Under the pieces are notes generated by a model that saw only the letters and a list, made by a program, of their open reading frames with translations, made no database searches and was not told where the DNA came from. Source: Globomyces pollinis-pini (taxonomy: Eukaryota; Chytridiomycota; Chytridiomycetes; Rhizophydiales; Globomycetaceae). From it: a DNA stretch of 22,352 nucleotides. Within the stretch, counting starts at the first letter, position 1, and the number at the start of each line of letters is the position of its first letter. The translations under genes and the position numbers were made by a program. The stretch is taken from the NCBI GenBank assembly GCA_025399215.1, contig MU621346.1, forward strand, positions 1,581 to 23,932, written 5' to 3'. Below, in pieces: positions 8,565 through 18,003 of this stretch.

Positions 8565-10103
8565 CTATAATGGCACAAAACACCATACTTCAAGTTTAGC
8601 TGGGTTAGGAGACACATCAATAGCTTCATCCAAATCATCATCATTGCCCATGACCGTTTTACGACCAGTTTCATCGATAAACTTTACCAACAATGCTTGA
8701 TTGTTGAACTTTTTACGTACAGCTGCAAGTAACTCATTATAATTTACATCATCTGGCACCAACACCATTCGAGTATCTTTGAATAACGCCTTTACGCGAA
8801 TCTATTGAACGATTAGATTTATACTAGCTTACCATATTATCAGGTACTAAGGAATTGCTACTTCCAGCCTCAGAAGTGGGTGTTAATGCAGCATATCCTC
8901 GAGCATCCAAACGGCCAGTGGGTGTCAAACGACCAATGGTATCATTGGCGGAATCGACCGATTTCAAATCGATGAAGTTTGGTGAATTTTTGTAATTTGC
9001 TGAACTGGTTCTGGGGGTTATTTTTGATGAGATTCTACTAAATGGGGACGGTGCATCATCACTTAAAGATGTGATAGATGACTTGCGAGGTGAAAATCGA
9101 GGGACATCACCATTTTCACTTATTGCTGCAGCAGGTGGTGGTTTTCTTGTCAGAGTTGCTTGTCTTTCAAAAGTTTCAGGTATAGCGGTTGGTAATAGAG
9201 GGCCTTTAGTAGCTTGTCTTTCTAATTCAGCCTTCTTTCGATAACCTCTTCCCAATGTCATTTCCTAACAGTAAATCATTTACAGTTTTATTACCTTCAC
9301 TTTTCGACCAGAGAAACCATCAAAACCATCTTCTGCTTTCTCGGCTGCCACTACTTTAGCTTTCCCCAAATAATTCACATTTTCCAAATTCTTCACATTA
9401 TCTTCAGATGGTTTAAATAGGGTTTTCTCTGGTACTTCATACAATAAAATTTGACAGATATCTGCAGGATCCATACGTTGAGCATCGAGGATATTAATAG
9501 AATCTAACAATAAATTAAACACTTTACACATACCAATTTTTTGGCCATCATCCTTTGTTTGACCTGCTATTTCTGCTGCGTTTTTCATGTACCTAAATCC
9601 TCTTTCATCATCTCCGAGACAAAAGAAGCAGAGGGACAGATTAAACAAAATATGAGCGGCAAAAAGAAAATGTTCCAATCCAAGTTGGGTATAATTGATA
9701 TGAGTATTATCACGAAGTCGCTAAAAGTAAGTATGTCAAATCGAAATACCTCGTATGCATCTTGAAAGTTTTCCAAAGCCAAATCCACTTCGTTATTATA
9801 GTAAAGCAGAACACCTACAGTCAATATTACAAACCAAACTTACCTCTTTGGTAGTAGGCAACTGCGAGGTATGGGTCACAATCAATTGCACGAGAAAAGG
9901 ATTCGATAGCCAATTCGGTATCCTTTAATTGCATTCCCAACATTCCAACATTGAAATGAATCTTTGAGGTATCTGCAAATTCCTAAGATAAGACAATACC
10001 AAATCAATACCTGGAACTGGACATAAGCCAACTCAACATTTCCACTTTCGTATGACTTTAGTGCAATACACCATTTCGACAATTGCTCTTTTAAAACACT
10101 CAT
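8565..10103 (-). CDS. noxR: NADPH oxidase regulator NoxR (p67phox-type), 6 exons
   Basis: The spliced product is 463 residues. The N-terminal half is a TPR domain in NoxR/p67phox order: 'KIHFNVGMLGMQLKDTELAI', 'YLAVAYYQRGVLLYYNNEVD', 'ILFNLSLCFFCLGDDERGF', then the activation-domain signature 'NVKNLENVNYLGKAKVVAA'. A Ser/Pro-rich linker follows. The last 78 residues are a PB1 domain with 'YNELLAAVRKKF' and an acidic OPCA-like 'DDDLDEAIDV'. In fungi NoxR binds GTP-Rac through the TPRs and activates Nox enzymes, with the PB1 domain binding Cdc24- or Bem1-type partners. As usual for fungal NoxR, and unlike animal p67phox, no SH3 domain is seen. Introns on the minus strand: 10010-9983, 9843-9815, 9749-9721, 9294-9265 and 8832-8802, all 28-31 bases. 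No oxidase gene is in the window. Confidence 0.93.
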
Positions 10104-10769
10104 TTAATTCAAAGATAAAAAACATGAATCTGATATTTTATATGTAACAGGGGGTGTTTGGGCTCTCGTGTTGGAGCCTCTTGTGTCAAACTTTTGATAC
10201 GGAAACTGTCCGTAAGTACGGTTGTTTGGCGCTTTTAATGAAAGCAAAGAGAACAGATAGACCCCTGTTCATCACATTGCTTTGGTTGTCGATTTTCTTT
10301 TCTTAGATTGGTGTATTCTGTGTTGACTTTCTTCGTGTTTTTTAAGCAGTGTTTGAGGCGGTTTGGAAAAAACGGGATGAATTCATGCCAATGATTATGA
10401 CGCAAACAGTCAAGATAATGATTAACATTGACGCACTATGAATTCCGTCACCCTATTATCTCATTCTACCAAAATCAAGATTTTATTTTTATTATTGTAA
10501 TTCCAATACCGGTTCTATTGCACATTAAAAACTTCTTGAATTTAAAAACTCAAATGGCATCAAGATAAAAAAAATAATAGCATACCGAACTTCAAGTTAT
10601 CTTCTGAGTGAGAGTTTAATAAAGATAACAATTTCATTCATGTCAACACAAAGCCACTGCCAGTGATGAAATTAAACTCCGAACGTGTTTAAACTGATGA
10701 CCTCAAAGTTGTTTACATAAAATTAAACAACAAATTTAACCTTAAACATTAAATAATTCCTCATTGGCC
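10104..10769. other. Divergent intergenic region, noxR and TEAD-like gene
   Basis: This 666-base region separates two divergent starts. I read it in all frames for a TEA DNA-binding domain or other exon and found none; stops are frequent. It contains two short inverted repeats: GGCTC/GAGCC at 10161-10178 with an 8-base loop, and ACGGA/TCCGT at 10199-10213 with a 5-base loop. They may be regulatory sites. Confidence 0.55.
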
Positions 10770-11752
10770 ATGATATCGGATAGTTTTTCTCACTCAGCAT
10801 TGGTAACTATGATATATCTTATTAGCCTAGGATACTGAACGTACCCTGTCTATTTGATTAATCTTAGTTCTTTCATTTGATGAATATACTTCTACTAGAG
10901 ATGTGGATATGAATTCAAAACTAGGAAAATCATATTCTGCTCTGGAGGATATGTTTATTGATAGATCCAACTCTGATGAAATGCTGGTTTGTGAAATCTT
11001 ACCCAACCTAGAAACCTCTCCTAAACAGATTTTGGGGCCAGGGACTAGTTTATGGGCAGCATCTCCTCTCATGTACCTTAAATATTTGTATTTGTTTGTA
11101 GATTCAATGGTACAGGATGAATTTGATGTATTTATTTTAAACTAAAAGTAGAATCCACGACATCAACTAGCAGTTCATGGTAACTTACCACAAGATGTTA
11201 TCCCAACTATTCATGCTAGCGTTATTGGTTCCCCAATACGTGAAATGGTGAGTAGATATGGCGCATCCACACCTTGTTACTTATTAAGGGTATCTTGTAT
11301 ATTAATAACGTGCTAGATAAATTTGGATATCGATAGTCTACCAATGGGAGATTTCAAAAGTATTCTAATGTTGGAAACACCGTTATTATCATCCATATCA
11401 TGTACAACTTCAATATTCTCATACGGGGATAAAATATTAGAAACTAGAGAAGTCCAGAATAGCTTAAGATATCAAGATTCCTCCAACCTATACAAATTTG
11501 ATTTTGTAAAAGATTATTGGACAGCATTTTTAAATGGATTTCAATATTTAGAAAATTATTTTGAGGAATCTAGAGTAGCCATCCAGAGTTTAACCATGAT
11601 ACAGGTCATTGATAAAATGGATTTATATGTAGGTGTTTGGTACAAGTGATATTGACCAAGATATTCCATTATTGTGTTTGGCATATGAATTTTCGGTTGG
11701 AGATGGAAGTGTAAACATTCAACAAATTATAGAAACCGACTTAGAATTATAG
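10770..11752 (+). CDS. TEAD/Scalloped-type co-activator-binding fold without a TEA domain
   Basis: The C-terminal 170 residues follow the YAP-binding (YBD) fold of TEAD transcription factors. Seen are 'SIFSYGDKILETREVQ' (compare the family's 'CSFGKQVVEKVE'), 'SLTMIQV' before 'PLLCLAYEFSV' (compare 'FTILQVV' and 'LLCIAYVFEVS'), and upstream 'VQDEFDNPRHQLAVH'. The N-terminus is short and acidic, with no TEA DNA-binding domain, and none is found upstream. Introns: 10803-10830, 10841-10867, 11128-11151, 11248-11316 and 11605-11632, plus probably 10987-11011 and 11073-11101. With the last two spliced the product is 250 residues; with both kept it is 268, and both versions stay in frame. Exon 2 is only 10 bases (10831-10840). 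If expressed, it could bind Yorkie-like co-activators without binding DNA (inference). The fold call is firm; the N-terminal exons are less so. Confidence 0.75.
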
Positions 11753-11949
11753 ATTTAAATTATTATTATATTATTAAAATAAAAAATAGAATAAACAAGA
11801 GACACAGATTTTGAAATCTTGAACAATACAATCCTAAATGGTTACACTGTTTACTTCATTAATAATCTAGAAGAAGCAGTTTGATTAATCAAAATTTGTA
11901 TTTATTCTATATTTTAAAGGTATGTACATGATTGTCAAGTGCGTTCATT

Positions 11950-13743
11950 CTACTCACAAGTCAGCCAAACATGGTTCATGATCTCGTCAGCTGTAGCTCG
12001 ATTAATAGGGTCAATCGTAAGCATTCTTTTCAACAAATCACTGCAATCTAAAAGGTTTGAGTGAATTCATTTCATACTTTCATCATCAATATTGTCATAT
12101 GAAGTTGGATAATATCGACAACCATCAAAATCCAAATTTCCTTGGATATAAGCAGTATTTTCTGGTGGGATATCACCATGTATCATACAATACAATACAA
12201 TTCCCAATGCCCAGATATCTTGGGCAAATCCTACCTGTCTATGCTCTTGACATTCTTTTTGGGTTTTTTCAGCAAGTAGGTGTGGAAGTAGCTCTGGTGC
12301 GGTGATAACCCTCGTTCCGTATAATCTCATACCAGGATTATCATCGCTTGCAATATACGAATGACCGAAATCACAATATTTTGCTGTATAACTACCTTCA
12401 TAAACACCTACCAGTATATTCTCTTCTTTGATATCTGCATGAACAATTTTCTTGGAGTGCAGATATTGCAAACCGGCAGCCAACTGTTTGAACATTGGCT
12501 TTACTAGCTGAGAAGGAACTTTATGTGATAGCTGCTTGCTGATGTATTCTAATAAGGACGAAGAATTTCCCTGAGAAAGAGGAAGTTGGAGGTATTGACC
12601 AGAAAGATCCTTCTGTATATTAATTACTTCCTCATCTCGCTGATTATTTGGCTTCCAAAACTTTCCAAACTTTTCCATTACTATATAGAATGCTTTCTCA
12701 TCCTCAAAGTGATCTATGTAGTGAATAATATTGGAATGGTTCAGACACTGAAGTATATCTGCTTCAGACGATTTGGAATTTTCACCCTTATAGACAATTT
12801 TAATGGCTACCTAATAAAGGGTATTATAAAATGTGTAAAACATACTTCGATGTTGTTCAAGTGGTGATGGGCGGATAATACAACACCACACCCTAACGTT
12901 AATTATCCAAAGCAACTCACCACCCCATCCCAGTACTTGAGTGGGTTGATAATGTTCTCTGAAGTAAGGATTGTGCAAAACTGCCCACTTTATCAAATCA
13001 ATTGCACGATTCTTTGATACATCGTGACATAAATCTGACCCAGAATCTTCTGCAAGAGCCTTTGGTAGCTTTAAATCAGCTTCTATAGTGATTGGACATG
13101 TATAGTTCACTTTGGTTGAATGGATAACCTTGTCAGAACCCATGTTCGAGTCCTGATCCAATTGACAAGAACCAGAGCCTGCTACCTTCACTTTTAAAAT
13201 CTTGTTGGAATCCAAGTCCTCACCATTACGATGGAACAGCGAACAATTCTTTTCTGTTACACTATCAGAATAACTCGTATTGGTTGACAATGTTTCAGCA
13301 TGAGATAATGGTTCTTTTGATTCTATGAAAGAAACATTCGACAGTTTTAGCCTTTTGTATTCTACACCAACTTCGTCTTCACTGGGACCACGCTTGACGG
13401 GAGACGAAATGATAGAGACTGGAGACGGAATATTCACTGTCGCATCGATACTGGATGATATAATGCGATCATTCTGATTAGGAGGAAGAACCGGACTTGC
13501 TAAAAGACCAACAGTATCAGAAAGCTTGAAGTTTGAGTTGGGTGAACCTACAGTATACTCTAGGGTCGACCAATTGCAGACGGGGGAGAGAGCTGTTGGA
13601 AGAGAAGAAATAATACTGGTAGTTTCCATCACCAATTCAAAAGGAATGTGGGTAATTTTATCAGGACTCGAACCATTTGTAACTTCAATTTTATTTCGTT
13701 TGAAACGGTATTTAGCAGGTAGTCTAATCGGGATGGTATCCAT
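11950..13743 (-). CDS. Ser/Thr protein kinase with HAD catalytic loop and long N-terminal tail
   Basis: The spliced product is 566 residues. Residues 1-260 are low-complexity and Ser/Pro-rich and probably disordered. The kinase domain follows: glycine loop 'VLGWGGCGVVLSA' (G272-G277), 'EVAIKIV' with the ATP lysine K294, a likely helix-C glutamate in 'SSEADIL', catalytic loop 'VHADIKEENILV' (H414-A415-D416), 'CDFGHS' (D437), 'APELLP', 'DIWALGIVLYCM', and the end motif 'LLKRMLTIDPINRATADEI'. All key catalytic residues are present, but the usual Arg of HRD is Ala, so this is a non-RD kinase that may not need activation-loop phosphorylation. The closest look is to CAMK-group PIM/PASK-like kinases, a tentative placement. 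Introns on the minus strand: 12920-12893, 12845-12811 and 12077-12048. The gene converges on the TEAD-like gene with 197 bases between stops. Confidence 0.9.
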
Positions 13744-14097
13744 CGTTAAGAATATTTGGAATGTTATAGAGTATCTAATTTATGAGACTGGACGTGACAA
13801 GATTTAGAAAAAAAGAACAATGAGGTCATAACAGTCAATCAACTATTAAATTAATAGCTATCTAATGACGCATAAATTATGAAGATTTGTGCAGTTCTAT
13901 AATAATCATTGTTATTACTAGTAGTATTTCCAATAGTTTAGGACCAGAACTGATTAAGTTCTGGTGTTTAATTGGACTTTTAGCCGTTTTAATATGTAAT
14001 AACAATTAAGTCTCTACCAAGAACAAAGACTGCTTTTAATATTCATTAAGGCTGGTGTGACAAAGTCATTGAAATAGGACGTGTCCCGTGTGTGAGA
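13744..14097. other. Intergenic region upstream of the kinase gene
   Basis: These 354 bases hold the kinase promoter and the 3' end of the small gene at 14098-14451. No coding signal is seen. A perfect hairpin-forming inverted repeat at 13943-13965 is listed separately. Confidence 0.55.
13943..13965. repeat. Perfect 9-bp inverted repeat with 5-base spacer
   Basis: ACCAGAACT, spacer gatta, AGTTCTGGT. The arms are perfectly complementary. The repeat lies about 200 bases before the kinase ATG and 130 bases beyond the stop of the next gene. It may be a dimeric regulator site or a transcript hairpin; neither is proven. Confidence 0.6.
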
Positions 14098-14451
14098 TTA
14101 TATCATCGAAAAACATAACTTTACAACAAATGACACGTTGATAGACAGATCATTGGGAAAGACAACAAACTTTTGATAAGTGGACTCAGATGCAAATGAT
14201 TGTAATTTACTCAAATTACCATTCAAATAAATCCAACGATAACGTGATGGATTCCCCATTATTAGTTTTTTTAATTGTTGATGTAATCTATAATCCATAT
14301 TTAACATCAACTTCATCTTCAAAACTCATATGTTTCATGTTCCAAAGTACGTGTGTAATGTATTTAATAGTATCAATACAGCAATGTTAAATCTAGGACA
14401 AATCAACCCTTCCACCAATTGAACTGTGGATTCTCTTTTAAAAAAGGACAT
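14098..14451 (-). CDS. Hypothetical protein, 96 aa, two exons
   Basis: Exon 1 (14451-14351) reads 'MSFFKRESTVQLVEGLICPR' and then 'FNIAVLILLNTLHT'. Exon 2 (14287-14098) reads 'LHQQLKKLIMGNPSRYRWIY', continues through 'FASESTYQKFVVFPNDLSI' and ends in 'LCFSMI'. They join across a 63-base GT...AG intron (14350-14288), the only joint I found that keeps the frame. The result is an amphipathic helical half followed by a strand-rich half. I do not recognise the family. The first 26 and last 24 bases of the intron each also look like a complete short intron, as in other double-length introns here. The gene is divergent from the first DUF4436-like gene, with 103 bases between starts. Confidence 0.5.
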
Positions 14452-14554
14452 CAAAAATAGTTACATCACTTAACAACTAAAGGCAACTTTGTGGCGGTTC
14501 AAAGAGGAGATTGGAAGGACCAGAAAGTGAATCTTGACAAATTAGAAACCAGAT
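14452..14554. promoter_or_regulatory. Short bidirectional promoter region
   Basis: Only 103 bases separate the minus-strand start at 14451 from the plus-strand start at 14555, so both leaders and core promoters must share or overlap this stretch. No TATA-like core stands out. Confidence 0.4.
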
Positions 14555-15639
14555 ATGAAATTAAGTTTAACAAGTTCACTCAGTACAATTTCCAAAAGAC
14601 AAATCATGGTAGCGATAGCCAGTATAATGCTATTAATAGCTGTCCCGTTAACTTCATATATAAATTACAAGGTAATTATTTTAACCTTTACAACAACGAG
14701 AATAGGGTGTCAAAGAAAAAGATAGTGCTTATATAACTTCAAGTAAATATCCAACGGGAGAATTAACAACACTATTGTTAACTCAACCATTAATAGTCGT
14801 GATTACTTCCATTATTGCATTTAATACAAATTCAATGAAATTGGACTTGAATTTTGTTCCTATACCTGTACAAAACCCTTTATTTCCAAATATATCTGAT
14901 TTTCAATTTCTGGTAGATACAAAATCAGCGCAATTCACTTTACGTGACATTATACCTCAAATTTCCTTTCCAGTGACGACTTATCAAGGTAATTTTCGAT
15001 TCGATTCATTATTAGCTACGCCGAATAATTATCCTTTTGACTTTTATTCAGTTAACGTGACCGTTAGAGCAAAACAAACATCGACGTAAGACATGATCCA
15101 ACTTAACAATTTAGACTATCACCATTACCTGTTGGTATTGGTTTTGCAGGAGGAATGACGTAAACTAATTATTTTAATGTGTAGTGGATGGACGGTTCAT
15201 GTAGATATGTATGATGTAAAAGATAATGTACAACTGGCCATATCATTATATCGTAGTCCCACCATCATACTGTTTTCCTTGTTCATAATGACAATCATGT
15301 AATCAATCTCTATTAACCGTTAGGTGGGCTTTATCAATCACCGTCATGATTTTGAGTCTATCAGTGTGGTATCGTGATCGAAAAATTGAACCTCCTACAA
15401 TTGTAACTCACGGAATCGATTGATGTATATAGGCATTTACTGGTTCATTACTCTTTGCACTTCCAGCCATTCGTAATATTCAACCTGGAGGTATATTTGT
15501 TTCATCTGATTTTACTCTAGCACCTCAAATTGGCTGCATTGCCGACACAGCATCTTTTTTCTGGTGTATGGGACTGGTAGTAATTTCAATGCTGATGAAC
15601 ATGTGGAATTATATTGAAAAAAATCCAAGAGAATACTAG
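14555..15639 (+). CDS. DUF4436-like membrane protein, copy 1, 7 exons
   Basis: The spliced product is 303 residues. It has one N-terminal membrane segment (about 18-36, 'VAIASIMLLIAVPLTSYI'), a long loop with 'NNYPFDFYSVNVTV' and 'GGMTSGWTVHVDMYD', and three C-terminal membrane segments around 'IMWALSITVMILSLSVWYRD', 'AFTGSLLFALPAIRNIQPGA' and 'FFWCMGLVVISMLMNM'. This order, above all 'YPFD', 'LPA(I/L)RN.QPGAP' and 'D...FFW', resembles DUF4436, a family of unknown function that I recall from actinobacteria and some early fungi. Introns: 14672-14705, 15086-15114, 15160-15184, 15299-15323, 15403-15432 and 15491-15520. The start at 14555 follows an in-frame stop and gives an N-terminus like that of copy 2. 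The stop lies 12 bases from the stop of copy 2. Confidence 0.82.
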
Positions 15640-15651
15640 TAATAAATTAAT

Positions 15652-16704
15652 TCAATTATCCTTGTGAACTTTTGGACGATGATGAATGTAATTGAACATG
15701 TTGGAAAACATGGAAAATCCAACTAATCCAACACACCATAAGAATCCCATCGTGTCAGAGATGCAACCAATAACAGGAGCTCCGGGCTATAAGTTAAATT
15801 GAAAGTGTGACAATACTTGACTATTTCTTAATGCAGGCAGTGAGAAAAGGAAAGAACCAGTAAATCCAATAGCTACCGCTTCCACAACATAATCCCGAAA
15901 CCATACTACGACTGCTATTCGCGTTACATATATTGTCAATGCCCAGCTAATGTGTTAATTTACATTGATATACGTTAGCAAGAAGATAAGTAAGCCGAAT
16001 ATCTTTGTAGTATTACTTCTAGTCAATACTAAATCCATTATAATCACATCTCCCAATTTGCTAAACACTGCGGTAACTTCCCAACCATCTAACCCACCAT
16101 TAAACTCCATTAAAGTTGGTAGCGGTTTTTTACTATTCATGAACACATTCCATACTTACTTGAGATCTGTCACCAGAATCGTCACGTTCGTTTCATATCT
16201 GTCCAATGGATATCTATAATGATTAATGTATCGTGAACATACAATGTAGGATTTGCAAATAAAATATTTAAATTCATATCTAATTTTGGAATAGAATCGC
16301 TAATGATTAGTTTTACAAGACATACAATGCTAAATCATAGGAAACTGATTTAGATCCTGCTTTGATCGTATACGCTTTCAAATCAGATTTTGCTGCACTA
16401 GGCATTGACAAGATAAACATCTAAGTCATTAATTCTATACAGTAATTACGTTGAGAGTTTGAGATGAATAATCAAAAGCGGATACTTTTGCCTCTAAAGT
16501 AATCACACTGTTTAGTTCATCATTATCAAATATCGCAGATTCTTTCAATTCCCTTCCGTACCAGTTCAACAGAGATGTTAAGGGAACAAGGAGGATCAAT
16601 GAAAACACAAGCAAAGCAACCCATTTGCGTCTCCTTGACATGCTACGCAAGGACCGAGTTGATAATATAGAGGAATTTGATGAATTTGTATCTTGTCGTT
16701 CCAT
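15652..16704 (-). CDS. DUF4436-like membrane protein, copy 2, 7 exons
   Basis: The spliced product is 294 residues. A Ser-rich cytosolic tail leads to 'RRRKWVALLVFSLILLVPL' (membrane segment about 27-46). The loop contains 'TLYPLDRYETNVTILV' and 'FNGGLDGWEVTAVF'. The C-terminal membrane segments run through 'IFGLLIFLLTWALTIYV', 'GFTGSFLFSLPALRNSQPGA' and 'GFLWCVGLVGFSMFSNMF'. It is clearly homologous to both neighbours but strongly diverged. Introns on the minus strand: 16449-16421, 16325-16300, 16242-16214, 16159-16133, 15973-15947 and 15816-15787, all 26-30 bases. The intron before 'WALT' matches copy 1 in place and phase, and the one before 'PGAP' matches copy 3. The ATG at 16704 was chosen because it opens just before the basic tail. 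The role is unknown; a plasma- or endomembrane protein is inferred. Confidence 0.82.
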
Positions 16705-16792
16705 TTCCAGTGTCAATTTGTATTTCAAACTGTAACTCCGCCAACCATATTCTGGTACTTTTAATTGTTTTTCATCAAATTCGTTAGCAAAG
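16705..16792. promoter_or_regulatory. 88-base divergent promoter between DUF4436-like copies 2 and 3
   Basis: The two paralogs start head to head 88 bases apart. The minus-strand frame of copy 2 stays open across this stretch and into copy 3, but those codons are unlikely to be used because the conserved tail begins at 16704. The arrangement suggests shared regulation of the two copies. Confidence 0.45.
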
Positions 16793-17869
16793 ATGGCGAT
16801 GATGTCAGTAAGAAGAATGATTGTGGCAGCTTTGATTCTGGTGTTGAGTATCACGATCCCAGCAGTATCGGTTATCAACGGAATCACCGCTTCCAAACCT
16901 CAGCAAGGGAATACAATTCAAGCTGATAATAAAACTCAATATCCTGAAAAGTTTCCAGGAGTAGTATTAATCCAGGGAATCAGTTCATTCAATTTGAATA
17001 CTGGAAGTGTAAAGGTATCAAATACAACTCTCACTTTTAGTTTTTCCTACGATCATCTATTCCAGCAAATGGGAATGTAACTGATTATAGTGTCAAAGTA
17101 TCATCATCCGCTTGGATTCCGTACACGTTGGGGGATAATGATCAACAGATTAATTTTGAATCTTACCTTTTAAATGCAACTTCAAGCTACTATCCATTCG
17201 ATACTTATATTGCTGTGGTTGCATTTAATTGTAAAGAGAAAGACACGTAAATAAGTTGTGAATTGACTCTTTAGAAATAAGTCATTAACAGTTGACTACA
17301 ATTTTAGAGGATCATTGGATGGTACTATTCAGACTTTAAATTTATTATAGGTTGGAGGATTGCAATTGAACCTCTTCCAGAGTCCACCTCAAACGTTATT
17401 GTTAGATTCACATTTACCAGAACATTTAATATCAGATTCTTTTCCCTTTTGATTACTGGAATAATGTGGATTCTTTCATCTACAGCATTGACTATTGCAG
17501 TGACTACTTGGTTTCGTGATAGAAAGGCAGAACCTCCTGCTATAGCTTTCACTGGCGCGATGCTTTTCTCTTTACCGGCATTGAGAAATAGTCAAGTAAA
17601 TTAACTAACAATAACTAACCCCAATTTTCAGCCCGGTGCACCTCCTGTAAGTTGATTTACATTAAATATATTAAAGGTTGGTATTGTACTGGATACAGCT
17701 GGGTAATTTTACGTTTATATAACATGGTAGGTTCTTTTGGTGTATGATATTAGTTGCTCTTGCTACACTGCTGAACATGGCCAATTACATCAATCATATT
17801 CCTCATCCAAATAAAAAAGCCAAGCTTCAAGATCAGCCATTAATGGGAGCTGAAAGTACAAAGTTTTAA
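16793..17869 (+). CDS. DUF4436-like membrane protein, copy 3, 7 exons including a 15-base exon
   Basis: The spliced product is 299 residues. It has an N-terminal membrane segment ('MIVAALILVLSITIPAVSVI'), a loop with 'SYYPFDTYIAVVAF' and 'GSLDGWRIAIEPLPE', and C-terminal membrane segments 'LLITGIMWILSSTALTIAV', 'AFTGAMLFSLPALRNSQPGA' and 'FFWCMILVALATLLNMANYI', ending in a Lys-rich tail. It is the third member of the local cluster. Introns: 17015-17040, 17247-17274, 17322-17350, 17596-17631, 17647-17676 and 17703-17730. The exon coding 'PGAPP' is only 15 bases (17632-17646) and the next only 26. The ATG at 16793 is the first of three close methionines. Function is unknown. Confidence 0.82.
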
Positions 17870-18003
17870 GTGATAATACCACGTTAAATTCACTTCCATC
17901 AATAAATCCCTTTACACAATCATAATTTCATTCTTTTGAACATATCATTTATGAAATTTAACGGTTAATATTGTGAAAATGGAAAAAATATGAATATATT
18001 GGG

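Noticed and set aside
12057..12305. 82-codon plus-strand frame opposite the kinase domain
   Set aside because: Antisense of the conserved kinase exon.
13526..13807. 93-codon plus-strand frame opposite the kinase N-terminus
   Set aside because: Antisense shadow of the real exon, with no independent features.
14491..14554. Open frame upstream of DUF4436-like copy 1 beginning with GTG
   Set aside because: It is in a different frame from the conserved protein, and the only joint would need a 19-base intron; treated as leader.
16421..16440. 20-base intron in DUF4436-like copy 2 (donor at gtatag)
   Set aside because: A donor nine bases earlier gives a normal 29-base intron (16449-16421) with the same frame.
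16705..16896. 64 extra in-frame codons upstream of copy 2
   Set aside because: They would overlap copy 3 on the other strand, and the conserved N-terminus begins at 16704.
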